Shown one piece after another: positions 30,301-37,608 of a stretch of DNA of 52,711 nt. Numbering within the stretch: the stretch's first letter is position 1; the number at the start of each line of letters is the position of its first letter. The DNA lies in the IMG/VR virus record IMGVR_UViG_3300031787_000170, positions 1 to 52,711 of that record. The stretch is one strand, 5' to 3'. This DNA comes from a virus. Under the pieces are notes generated by a model. The model did not search any database. It had not been told where the DNA came from and was given only the letters and a program-made list of their open reading frames with translations. Made by a program: the position numbers and the translations under genes.

Positions 30301-32135
30301 GTGATATGGGAAAAGCTTTTAATATGCAATCTTTTTTACAATCACTTACAGTTGACTCAGCTCAAGAATTTGGTCAACTAGATATTAACGGGCAACAAAT
30401 TAAAAAAATACCTGTTTATTATACATATGAACTTGGTGCAGATAAAAGCTTTGATTTATTTAAAGTGTTTAGTATATGGGGAACACATACATCTAACTAT
30501 AAAGCAATGAGTTCTATAGAAGATAGTGCTAACTTGATATTATACATTGAAAAGAATAAAGATGTTTTACAAACAAATCAATGGGGTAAGGTTAAACAAG
30601 GTGGTGAACCTGTAAAAAATAATAAAATTAACTATGAAGTATTAGAAAAATTTGTAAACTTTTATGTATATGGTCAAAAAATGGATGCAGGAGCTGACTT
30701 TACATTTAAAATTGCTGGAAAAGAAATATCAGCAACTAAATCATTACAAGCTGTATTAAGATATTTTTCAATTAAAACACTTGCTTTTAATCCTATATCA
30801 GGAACAGCTAACTTAGTGGGGGGTACAGTGAATGCATCATTTATTGCTAAAAAGAATATTTATTTTGGTGATGGTGATTGGGGATTTGGACAATACGCTT
30901 TAACATCAAAAGATGAAAAAGCATGGGCATTCATAGATTATGCAGGTATAGATCTTGAAGATCAATCTTTTTTAAAAAGTAATCAACTTTCTGTTAGTGG
31001 TGTTCTTCAAAAATGGACAGCAGATAAATTCTTTTTAATTCAAAGAGCAGGTGATAAAATTGTTACATACCCTGTATCAGTAGCTATGTATAGGTCTCAC
31101 ATGGTTGATGAAAAAGGAGAAATAGTTTCTATACGTGAATATGTAAAAGCTAAAAATAACTATAATAATATATACAATCTTCCTTCTCAAGAACGCAAAG
31201 CGTTAATGAAAAAAGTTCAAGATGAAATAGAAGAATATACAAAAAATAATTCTTTGTATGCTAAAAGTAAAGTGGTAAATGATAAGCTTGAAATAGAAGG
31301 TGTTGATAGAAAAAGTGATACATTTATTGAGTTTAGAAATAAAATAAAGAAAGTAAATAAATTAATATTAGGTAACTCAACAACTGAAGATATTAATTTA
31401 GTTAGAACTACAATGTTAGGTCAAGTAATAATGCAATTTAGATCATGGATTCCTGGTCTTGTAATTGAAAGATTTGGTGATTTAGCTTATGATACAGATT
31501 TAGAAACATACAATTATGGTAAGGCACGTATATTCTTTAAACATTTAATATCAGAAAAGTTTTTACCTCTTGTTGGTGAGCTTGTAACAGGGTTTGGAAC
31601 TAATACAATTGAAAGAGCAAAAGCAAGATATCAAGAGATGCTTATAAGAAAAGCTGAGCAAGGGGACTTAAACTTTAAAGATAGAATGTCTGAGGCTGAG
31701 TTTGTTGATATGTATATTGGTAATCTTAGATCAATGATGCGTGAGTTACTAATATTGCTTGCATTCTTTAGTTTATTAATGTGGGCGAGAAGTGGTCCAG
31801 ATAATGAAGATGAAGATGCAAAAAGTATTAGAAAAGGTTTTGCTAAAGCAGTGGATAAATGGTTTAATGAGGTGGCATTTTTCTATAATCCTACAGAGTT
31901 TAGAGAACTAATTAAAAGTCCTATTCCAGTTATGGGTTTACTTACTGATATAGGAAACTTTTTTGAAAATATAATTACAGAACTTTGGGGACTTGGAACT
32001 AAAAATGAAAAACTTGTTGATGAGTCGCATCCAATGAAATATTTTAATAAAATGATTCCTATTGTAAGACCTGTTCAAGATATAATAGGATTGTTTAATG
32101 AAGACTTTCGAAAAAGCATGGGGCTTAAGTTATAA
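27309..32135 (+). CDS. Large cargo protein with PD-(D/E)XK nuclease-like domain
   Basis: About 1608 residues from ATG 27309, two bases after the polymerase stop, so translation is probably coupled. A TTG four codons upstream lies inside the previous gene and is less likely. Residues 484-503 read G-T-V-D487 followed by D501-W-K503, the D-x(n)-(D/E)xK core of PD-(D/E)XK nucleases, with downstream QLDEY helix motifs. E184-E-A-A-H188-F-F-V-E192 looks like a decayed zincin helix related to the HEAFE motif of the preceding protein. Long Lys/Glu coiled coils fill about 610-740. A hydrophobic segment near 1478-1496 (LLILLAFFSLLMW) could insert in a membrane. The C-terminus is amphipathic and Pro-rich. 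In crAss-like phages the gene after the RNAP commonly encodes another large virion protein, so I infer an ejected partner of the polymerase that may degrade or process DNA. Nuclease activity is unproven. Confidence 0.72.
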   Translation: MAKCSLDIKKDIIDKAGNMLAQRGADVMGDTGYFPNPSKASKAISEVNKSFKDILVKEGEKGSFSINPSDKLVNVYFEQYKTDEQNKLLRDAAALQEEERKRGMYTEEDRGEFFQKEKASERPSNQELNSKINKFLASIGVSVQSLDEIRDREGNKLDAIAKADMLNKIIQVVNGEADITTLPEEAAHFFVEMLGENHPLYKDMYSKITSYALYTETVEKYKNSKLYRNSDGTINFDKLKKEAIGKLIAQHVIEKFDEQETTKRVEAAKSWWKKVWVALLKMFNRGEKINEKLDNPFKVAAQKIMEADVSDLNLEFRSEEQYLQMSNAAEANFNKAMALRNKITLDDDIDPKTGKKKHIYMEDGKPIVDADGTPRSVNENVVKPWYKKMFPTDKRSDVQKVIDDLKAEYGIGLHKDIEKIGNRYVDPATGLVRASAIPGDKLDVNAEVERKLDGYIKALIRSYPPGTRFMFEARIYNSKKNLPGTVDLLVFLNDGSADIYDWKSQEIRDGETELKWFKEPAYRLQLDEYKQAIEQQFGITQFNKIRAIPIRTEFKMGKVSGGWVPQNLKNIEIGPLDPALIPENKEYLLPVVAKAESTGDEKLDEFIRRLYIIYETLANKSSKEKDKKSIELNKLKKTIRTLQVKKDLKNFVDSGLIEINKYFDKYDNNDIGISEILEARDIINVYSESSVYLRDLLKKLKNEIANEQDASEKRKLEKIQDDFKTMSLNAKDLVFLLNERARELGDAEAKKNGVKGLLNPERVMDLLKRNFRALSQLETAAAQVFYKIRNKAFQTRDLEIEETNTKLAELKTNLEKWASAKGISISNIFDGILDIDAEGKKTGDFLKIYSDEFIRLKNQAIKKGDFAWIRANTVFDSEGYLKAFKRYKELVEGTTYSADPKLDREKKDAAIIKWVELHNGEKSNVAALLPKGNFLKPKDIWWSDKYKDLNKAENAPLKAVYDEFQQMLRDSEKAGMIDYEFGFIPSIIRTKMESAVLGDMGKAFNMQSFLQSLTVDSAQEFGQLDINGQQIKKIPVYYTYELGADKSFDLFKVFSIWGTHTSNYKAMSSIEDSANLILYIEKNKDVLQTNQWGKVKQGGEPVKNNKINYEVLEKFVNFYVYGQKMDAGADFTFKIAGKEISATKSLQAVLRYFSIKTLAFNPISGTANLVGGTVNASFIAKKNIYFGDGDWGFGQYALTSKDEKAWAFIDYAGIDLEDQSFLKSNQLSVSGVLQKWTADKFFLIQRAGDKIVTYPVSVAMYRSHMVDEKGEIVSIREYVKAKNNYNNIYNLPSQERKALMKKVQDEIEEYTKNNSLYAKSKVVNDKLEIEGVDRKSDTFIEFRNKIKKVNKLILGNSTTEDINLVRTTMLGQVIMQFRSWIPGLVIERFGDLAYDTDLETYNYGKARIFFKHLISEKFLPLVGELVTGFGTNTIERAKARYQEMLIRKAEQGDLNFKDRMSEAEFVDMYIGNLRSMMRELLILLAFFSLLMWARSGPDNEDEDAKSIRKGFAKAVDKWFNEVAFFYNPTEFRELIKSPIPVMGLLTDIGNFFENIITELWGLGTKNEKLVDESHPMKYFNKMIPIVRPVQDIIGLFNEDFRKSMGLKL

Positions 32136-32166
32136 AAAAAGGGGGAAAGTTAATTCCCCTTTTTTT
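32134..32166. terminator. Bidirectional intrinsic terminator between converging gene blocks
   Basis: A stem GGGGAA (32142-32147) / TTCCCC (32154-32159) is flanked by seven As on the left and seven Ts on the right, so it reads as hairpin plus U-tract in both directions. It starts within the stop of the giant plus-strand gene and overlaps the stop of the converging minus-strand small gene. It therefore separates the virion block from the replication block. Confidence 0.85.
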
Positions 32167-32332
32167 ATACTTTGTGTATTCTATATAAAGAAAATGATAT
32201 TAAGCCAAAACCAATTGAAAATTCTTCAACTTGTTCTGATTCATTATCTCCTGATGTTCCTTCTTGATAGCTAAATCCTATAAGCATATGATTAATAGGA
32301 AGAAAATGTATTTGAAATTTGTTCTTTGTCAT
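32165..32332 (-). CDS. Small hypothetical protein, 55 residues
   Basis: A 55-codon reading frame (MTKNKFQIHF... ending YRIHKV) at the end of the minus-strand operon, 18 bases after the radical SAM gene. It fills the only otherwise empty space between the two converging blocks. The AT-rich leader and the TAA placed within the terminator fit a real gene. It alternates hydrophobic segments with an acidic middle (about 24-38: GTSGDNESEQVEE) and a hydrophobic C-terminal stretch (SIGFGLISFSLY), reminiscent of a beta-barrel strand pair or small membrane-associated protein. I recognise no family. Confidence 0.55.
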   Translation of the reverse strand: MTKNKFQIHFLPINHMLIGFSYQEGTSGDNESEQVEEFSIGFGLISFSLYRIHKV

Positions 32333-32350
32333 AATATTTAGTTTTAAAGT

Positions 32351-33208
32351 TTAAAAAATATATCTAATCTGAGATGGATTAAAGTATTCACTATACAGTT
32401 TAGTGAAGTCTTTTATCATCTCTCTCTTTAGATCATAACGATAACGTATATTATCTGGTGCGTATTGTGAGTCTTTAGCTTCTTGTATATCAGGTTTCCA
32501 TAGTAGATCTCTCACTTGTGGAGCATTACGTTCGTGTTGAAATACATTATGTGTTAAGAATATACATTCACATTTTATGTTTTGTATACCATAACTTTTT
32601 ATTTCTTCAAAAAGCTTCCTATACTCATCTAACCACCCTTCTTCATAAATAATAGGACTGAAATTTATATGCACTTCCATATATTTCTGTAGTCTAGGGA
32701 TAGATTGTATGCGATCAGATATAAGATCTGTGTTAGGTTCTAGTACATTACTATACTTCTGAGGCATTAAGCTCACTCTAATTCTATGCTTACCTGGGGC
32801 TAAGTCATATGTTTCAGGGTGGAACATACTAGGATACTTAGTGGCAAATGTACTTTTTACTCTATCTGTATTATTAAAAAACTGAAATACATTTTCCTGC
32901 CAGTCATAGTGCTTACTCATAAGAGCCACATCTGTACTACATCCTATGTCTATGACATAATACTTATCATCTACTTGATTAGGAGTTTTAGGCCAAGGTT
33001 TATCTTTTACCCAGTTATGTATAGATTGTAGTATTTGACCATAGTTCTCATTTATATACACCTTATCGTGATTGTATCTACCTACATAACAATAACTGTT
33101 CATGCAGCCTCCTAAACAACCATAGATAAAATTGGGAGAAACTGCATCTGAGCTTCTCCCATTATCTTTTGTTGTAAGGGTTTTTGTTTTTTGATGTATT
33201 ATCTTCAT
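32351..33208 (-). CDS. Spore photoproduct lyase-like radical SAM protein
   Basis: A 285-residue protein of the spore photoproduct lyase (SPL) type. Family members use a [4Fe-4S] cluster and S-adenosylmethionine; SPL itself reverses the thymine dimer 5-thyminyl-5,6-dihydrothymine. Supporting motifs are the N-terminal cysteine cluster C31-LGG-C35-MNSY-C40-YV, an RIRVSLMP strand, the LEPNTDLISDRI segment and the INFSPIIYEEGW segment, all in SPL-like order. The cysteine spacing CX3CX4C departs from the usual CX3CX2C, and the raw sequence shows no frame problem there. Its ATG overlaps the preceding stop by four bases, so it is translationally coupled to the membrane coiled-coil gene. A phage-encoded lesion-repair or nucleic-acid-modifying role is inferred from the operon. 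Fold confidence is good; the reaction is not certain. Confidence 0.75.
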   Translation of the reverse strand: MKIIHQKTKTLTTKDNGRSSDAVSPNFIYGCLGGCMNSYCYVGRYNHDKVYINENYGQILQSIHNWVKDKPWPKTPNQVDDKYYVIDIGCSTDVALMSKHYDWQENVFQFFNNTDRVKSTFATKYPSMFHPETYDLAPGKHRIRVSLMPQKYSNVLEPNTDLISDRIQSIPRLQKYMEVHINFSPIIYEEGWLDEYRKLFEEIKSYGIQNIKCECIFLTHNVFQHERNAPQVRDLLWKPDIQEAKDSQYAPDNIRYRYDLKREMIKDFTKLYSEYFNPSQIRYIF

Positions 33209-33963
33209 GGGGATAATGTTAATAGTAAACCAAACACAAGTCCTCCTATAGCTCCATGTAATATACCAGCTCCATATCCACGATTAGTCTTCTTCTCAAA
33301 GATAAATGAATTAACACCTGTATTTTGGAAATGGGGATTCGTATGCTTAATCTCCACTCTAGTGGTTGGAGGGACATATAATCGAAATTTTCCTTTAGTG
33401 TTTCTTTTTAAGATGCCTCCTTTCATCTTTGTAATTGCTACATACTGAGAATCAATGAATTTGATTTCATTCATTTTAATTCCTTTCTTTTCAACTATGG
33501 CATCTATTTTGTAATAAGCTGTGGAGTCTTTAGCTTTTGCACCAATTCTAATAGTGCTGTCTTCATAATATTTAATTACTTCAGCGCATTTAATAGCGAT
33601 ACTATCTGCCCACTTTTTCATTTTAGCACTATCTACATAGGGAACTGGTACTTCTTTAATAACAACTTCTGTTTCTTGTCCTATAAGAGCTTGTACCTCT
33701 TTTACTTTCTTGTTATACTTTTCTGTTGTTTCAAACAAGCGAGCTCTTAAATCTTTCATACTTTCTTGATTCTGAACAATTTCAGCATCTTTAACAGTGA
33801 TAACATTACCTAAGCTATCTTTGATACGTGTAATGTCTTCATCGTATTTCATTTTTAATGTTCTAAATTCTTCTTCAGAACTACATTTATCTAATAGCAT
33901 CATAAAAAGAATTACTAAAAGAGCAGCGATGATAACGCTTTGAAAATTAATTTTAAAAATCAT
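33205..33963 (-). CDS. Membrane-anchored coiled-coil protein, spanin-like candidate
   Basis: A 252-residue protein with an N-terminal transmembrane segment (about residues 8-25, SVIIAALLVILFMMLL) directly followed by Cys and a long charged coiled coil (30-95). A central beta-rich stretch follows, and the C-terminus has a second hydrophobic, Gly-rich segment (GAGILHGAIGGLVFGLLL). The topology suits an inner-membrane protein with a periplasmic coil, such as an i-spanin, or a membrane anchor for replication. It overlaps both neighbours by four bases (ATGA). Its place between the dNMP kinase and SPL-like genes, and not in the lysis cluster, makes the spanin reading tentative. I know no specific family. 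Confidence 0.6.
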   Translation of the reverse strand: MIFKINFQSVIIAALLVILFMMLLDKCSSEEEFRTLKMKYDEDITRIKDSLGNVITVKDAEIVQNQESMKDLRARLFETTEKYNKKVKEVQALIGQETEVVIKEVPVPYVDSAKMKKWADSIAIKCAEVIKYYEDSTIRIGAKAKDSTAYYKIDAIVEKKGIKMNEIKFIDSQYVAITKMKGGILKRNTKGKFRLYVPPTTRVEIKHTNPHFQNTGVNSFIFEKKTNRGYGAGILHGAIGGLVFGLLLTLSP

Positions 33964-34592
33964 AATATTAGTTTTTGTTCTTGTAAAATAGTTTCAACTG
34001 TAAATGATAATGATATAAGATCAGAAACATTTGCCACTTTATAATCAAAATTCCAATTATCAAGTGCTGTTTCTGATTGATGACTATTAATAGGTTTAAC
34101 AAAAGGTCGATCAATTCTAATCATTAAACCACCTCTATCTTTAATAGCCTTGGCTTCATTAGGAAATCTAACATCTGTAATAATCCAATTGTCACTTTCT
34201 TTATAGTCTGCAAATAAAGCATTAACCCATGTGTTTTGGTGAAGACATTCTCTAAGTGCATTTGTACCAAGATATTGTAAAAACTCTCTCACCTTCATAG
34301 GTAGACCATGGATACGCCATTCATCACCTAGATAAGTGTTTTTATATTCTTGATCTTCAAACTTATACACTGGGATACCAGTGAGCAAGGAAGCTATTTC
34401 TTTTAGCTTCCCTGCAAACTTTTTTATTTCCCATTCTGATTTTTCTTCTAACCACCACTGATTTTCCATGTAATTGCTAATTACATCAATCGTGCTAATA
34501 TCTTTAGTATTTTTAGCAATGTGGTATTGTATGAGACGACCAAAGGTATCTTTACCTGATCCACTATAACCTGAAAGTCCAATTAATGCCAT
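33960..34592 (-). CDS. Deoxynucleoside monophosphate kinase-like P-loop protein
   Basis: A 210-residue P-loop kinase of the T4 gp1/dNMP kinase type, which phosphorylates deoxynucleoside monophosphates to supply dNTPs. The Walker A motif GYSGSGKDT occupies residues 8-16. The middle carries the family-like ITDVRFPNEAKAI segment, where acidic and Arg residues would contact substrate, and IRIDRP follows. HQSETALDNWNFD near the C-terminus is also typical. Length is close to the usual 200-240. The gene lies one base after the DNA polymerase gene in the direction of transcription and overlaps the next start by four bases, consistent with a replication/nucleotide-supply operon. Substrate range (including modified bases) cannot be told from sequence. 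Confidence 0.78.
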   Translation of the reverse strand: MALIGLSGYSGSGKDTFGRLIQYHIAKNTKDISTIDVISNYMENQWWLEEKSEWEIKKFAGKLKEIASLLTGIPVYKFEDQEYKNTYLGDEWRIHGLPMKVREFLQYLGTNALRECLHQNTWVNALFADYKESDNWIITDVRFPNEAKAIKDRGGLMIRIDRPFVKPINSHQSETALDNWNFDYKVANVSDLISLSFTVETILQEQKLIL

Positions 34593-34593
34593 A

Positions 34594-36537
34594 TTAAAAC
34601 AATGTTAGTTGTGTATATTCTTTGACACTTTCTTTTTCTATTTGTTCAATCTGTTTATAGATTTCTTCCAAATAATATTTAATATTAATGTCATAACTTG
34701 AGAAAGGAATAGACTCATCCAATTGATTTATAACTGTTTGCATCCATTGTCCTGCTTCAACTTGTATCTCTCTACCATCATTATGCTTTTTAAGAAGTTT
34801 GCATCCTCCCTTAGAAACATAATACCTTACAATCTTTTGAAGCCTTTTGACACTGAGCTCTCCTTTCTCTACACATGTTTCTTCAAACTTCCATCCAGCT
34901 TTAGCTTTTACACCAGCACAATAGTCATATATGTTTTGGTTTTGTTCTAGATATTCTTCAGGTTTTATACCATGAACAAAATAACCATATATAGCTTTGG
35001 GAATGATTAAAAAGCTTTTGTTCTTGTGAAACACTGCCACCTTTTTCTTTTCTAGATCTTCCCACTCAAATGCACCTTTACACTTAACCTTTCCATTTTT
35101 ATGAATAGCAATATAGTTATTGACATCTCTAATAACCATCTTTTTGTATTCATCATGCTCAAGGTTAAGCTGTGTAAGCTTCTCCCACTTCTCGCACACC
35201 TTCATGTACAAAGGTACAGATTCTGTTGGAATCATCATCTCCAAACCATCTGTATTTTGCATTAAGGGTATACCATCAGGAATTGCTAAGGATAACATCT
35301 CATAAAGCATAGATAGTAGAAGCTGACCATTAATAGTTATCTGCATAGTCATTTTAGGATCATACAGAAAACTATTCTCATCACCTGTCAAACCATAAGT
35401 AGAATTTAGAATAATCTTATACACATAGTTTTTAGGATCAGTCTTAGGAAGCTTCTTTCTCTCTTCAAAGAACCATTCGTACAGCTCACAAAACTCTTTT
35501 TGAGGAAGGTGAGCTGGATGAAAACCATTCTTAATAGCTAGATTGGGATAGAAACTAGTTACATCTGAAGTCATAATAGTCCAACCTGGTTTAGCTTCAT
35601 ATACACCTGCTGATGTAGCACCATGAATACCACCTAAACCATAATCAGTCTTAACTCCTTTATACTCAATAGAATACTTAAACCCATCTTTCGTAGAAGT
35701 GATCACCTTATTCTTAAAATAGTTTAGCACCTTTTGAAACTCAGATGTTTCAAACTGCACATAAGGAAGAATACAGGAACCAAGATCAATCATAGAACGT
35801 TTTGTTCTGAGTTGTTTAATCTCAGACTTTTCCATTTTAATCTTGTCTTCTAAGAAATGTAAAAACAACTCCTTAGATATTCTAGGTTCTGAAGCTGAAT
35901 AAAGATCTATACCATATTCTGCTGTAAGAGTTTGCCTAAGAGCTATCTGTTCTTTAGAATGCTTGAGGATTTGTTTAGTAGACATTACGTCATTAATACA
36001 ATACTTAACAACAGAATTCAAAGTGTGAACATCTGTCACAGGTTCAAAGTGAGGATGTGGCATCTCTTCTACATTCTGCCAATCCATAGAATATTGCACC
36101 CATTTTAGAGAACTCATCTTAGCACGATTATCCCAGTGATTCATTTTAAATAAATCTATTTGTCTAATCTTTAACTTATGTGGTGAATACTTTTGAAACT
36201 CTCCTTTGTCTGTACGATCAATCACTTCTTGTGCAAACTTATATAACTCTTTAGCTAAATCTTCTCCAGAGAGTTTTGCAAATTTAGATTCATTATTAAG
36301 AATGTGCTGTGTGATTTGAGCATCGAATGCTAAACCATTATAAGAGATGTGCCATTCCTTATGTTTGACATTTCCTTTGAGAAAGGATATAAATCTAGGA
36401 AAGTCATTTGTCGATTTATTTATGACAAATGTCCTTTTAATAGAGTCATCTTTGTAGTGGATGAACACTGCTACAAAACAATTGCAGATAGTTTCGTAGT
36501 CCATCACCCAATGATTTTTCTTATCCATACATGTCAT
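34594..36537 (-). CDS. Family B DNA polymerase
   Basis: A 647-residue replicative DNA polymerase, short for family B, with both proofreading and polymerase motifs. Exonuclease: DYET (D13, E15), N67-x3-F71-D72, and a YCINDV motif near residue 185. Polymerase: motif A DVTSFYPNLA near 325, motif B KIILNSTYG near 380 and motif C NTDGLE near 428. The C-terminus is Lys-rich and ends in a QLTLF-like peptide that resembles a clamp-binding motif. crAss-like phages carry either a family A or a family B polymerase; this one is B. A terminator precedes it on the same strand, so it may have its own promoter. The start is MTCMDKK; Met4 is an alternative. All catalytic acids expected are present. Confidence 0.92.
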   Translation of the reverse strand: MTCMDKKNHWVMDYETICNCFVAVFIHYKDDSIKRTFVINKSTNDFPRFISFLKGNVKHKEWHISYNGLAFDAQITQHILNNESKFAKLSGEDLAKELYKFAQEVIDRTDKGEFQKYSPHKLKIRQIDLFKMNHWDNRAKMSSLKWVQYSMDWQNVEEMPHPHFEPVTDVHTLNSVVKYCINDVMSTKQILKHSKEQIALRQTLTAEYGIDLYSASEPRISKELFLHFLEDKIKMEKSEIKQLRTKRSMIDLGSCILPYVQFETSEFQKVLNYFKNKVITSTKDGFKYSIEYKGVKTDYGLGGIHGATSAGVYEAKPGWTIMTSDVTSFYPNLAIKNGFHPAHLPQKEFCELYEWFFEERKKLPKTDPKNYVYKIILNSTYGLTGDENSFLYDPKMTMQITINGQLLLSMLYEMLSLAIPDGIPLMQNTDGLEMMIPTESVPLYMKVCEKWEKLTQLNLEHDEYKKMVIRDVNNYIAIHKNGKVKCKGAFEWEDLEKKKVAVFHKNKSFLIIPKAIYGYFVHGIKPEEYLEQNQNIYDYCAGVKAKAGWKFEETCVEKGELSVKRLQKIVRYYVSKGGCKLLKKHNDGREIQVEAGQWMQTVINQLDESIPFSSYDINIKYYLEEIYKQIEQIEKESVKEYTQLTLF

Positions 36538-36566
36538 GTTCAGTTAAGCTGTTCCCCCTTAAGTTA

Positions 36567-36574
36567 CAAATATA
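36567..36574 (-). promoter_or_regulatory. Possible Bacteroidetes -7 box upstream of the polymerase gene
   Basis: Read on the minus strand, this site is TATATTTG, matching the Bacteroidetes -7 consensus TAnnTTTG. It lies about 30 bases before the polymerase ATG and just downstream of a terminator. No clear TTTG -33 element is placed correctly, so the call is weak. Confidence 0.3.
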
Positions 36575-36601
36575 AAAAAAGGAGAGATATAAAATCTCTC
36601 C
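36574..36601 (-). terminator. Intrinsic terminator before the DNA polymerase gene
   Basis: A perfect 8-bp stem (GGAGAGAT 36581-36588 / ATCTCTCC 36594-36601) with a 5-base loop. On the minus strand the stem is followed by seven Ts (36574-36580). It ends the transcript of the upstream minus-strand genes and implies that the polymerase gene is read by leakage or from its own promoter. Confidence 0.82.
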
Positions 36602-36625
36602 TTTCTATATTTTATTTTAATTTTC

Positions 36626-37027
36626 TTACAGTGTGGTAAGAAGTGATTTCTCAGCTACAGGTTCTGTAGTCATTAACGCTTTGAAATCAAAGCTATCTGC
36701 ATTCATAGCTAAACGATCTACAATAGTAGCAATCTCTTCAGCATTTTCTATAAAATATTCGTAATACGTCTCAAGAGTTTTGCGCTCTTCTGCATAGTCT
36801 TTACCATTAGAACGCTTACCTACTTTCATAGGAACTACATCTCCCCACTCATTAAGCTTAGCCATCATATGCATTGTTTGCTTTCTTTCTTTAGAAATAA
36901 GAGCAAGCACTTTAGCTTGTGGGTCATAAATAGCTTCATTGTAAGGACATTCAAGTAGCATTGGGATCATTTTGAATGTCTTTTGTTGCCCCCAAGTAGA
37001 GGTAACTAACATCATTGAATTCTTCAT
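36626..37027 (-). CDS. Conserved-looking small protein of unknown function
   Basis: A 133-residue protein from the ATG at 37027, which follows an A-rich ACAAAAAAAACAATT leader of the kind used throughout this genome. An in-frame ATG nine codons earlier (37054) overlaps the preceding gene and looks less likely. The protein opens with MKNSMMLVTSTWGQQKTFKMIP and contains a basic central segment and acidic C-terminal helices. I recognise no family or catalytic motif. It is the last gene before an intrinsic terminator in the replication operon, which suggests a DNA replication or host-takeover role, but that is only inference. A match to SSB-type or DNA-modification inhibitors was considered without support. 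Confidence 0.6.
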   Translation of the reverse strand: MKNSMMLVTSTWGQQKTFKMIPMLLECPYNEAIYDPQAKVLALISKERKQTMHMMAKLNEWGDVVPMKVGKRSNGKDYAEERKTLETYYEYFIENAEEIATIVDRLAMNADSFDFKALMTTEPVAEKSLLTTL

Positions 37028-37046
37028 AATTGTTTTTTTTGTAAAT

Positions 37047-37598
37047 TTAATCATCTTTTTTTGAAACTTCCAAGTTTTCTACAACTAAAGTTTCTTTATC
37101 AAGATCACAAGGATCACATAGCTCACCTATCTTTTTAAGCTCTTTAACATCTACATCTAAAATTTTAGCGTAGTCGTCAAAGTATTTTTCAGGGTGGAGA
37201 TAGCTATCCATATATTTATACTCTGCTGAATTTTCACCATAATAAAGCTTAATTGCTCTTTTCATAGTTGATGACAACTTAGAATATTTACCCAATAAAA
37301 AGTTAAACCAATCAGATTCATAAACCTTAAGATCAAATATGTAAAGTTTATAACCATCCACTTCAAGAATTCTATCAAAAAGTGGATTAGTTATTAACAT
37401 TTGTTCTTCAAATTTCTTGAAGCTTTCGGAGTTATCTTCTTTAAATGTGCATATTAGTTTAACGTCATCAGCGTCTATTAAACCTTGAATAGCAATATAA
37501 GTACCATTAGGTGCTGCATAGCTTGTTTTTTTTATACCAAGGATGGGATATAAAAAGGATCTTGACTTTTGAAAATACTTAGAATAGATACTATTCAT
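37047..37598 (-). CDS. Unknown acidic protein of the replication operon
   Basis: A 183-residue protein with an A-rich GAAAACA leader immediately before its ATG. It has a mixed alpha/beta pattern: an N-terminal strand-rich half (KTSYAAPNGTYIAIQGLIDADDVKLICTF begins near residue 24) and a helical, acidic C-terminal half ending in DKETLVVENLEVSKKDD. CDPCD near residue 166 could bind metal, but two cysteines alone are not diagnostic. It lies 10 bases after the RecB/Cas4-like nuclease gene, so it may partner that enzyme. No family was recognised. Confidence 0.6.
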   Translation of the reverse strand: MNSIYSKYFQKSRSFLYPILGIKKTSYAAPNGTYIAIQGLIDADDVKLICTFKEDNSESFKKFEEQMLITNPLFDRILEVDGYKLYIFDLKVYESDWFNFLLGKYSKLSSTMKRAIKLYYGENSAEYKYMDSYLHPEKYFDDYAKILDVDVKELKKIGELCDPCDLDKETLVVENLEVSKKDD

Positions 37599-37608
37599 TG
37601 TTTTCTTT

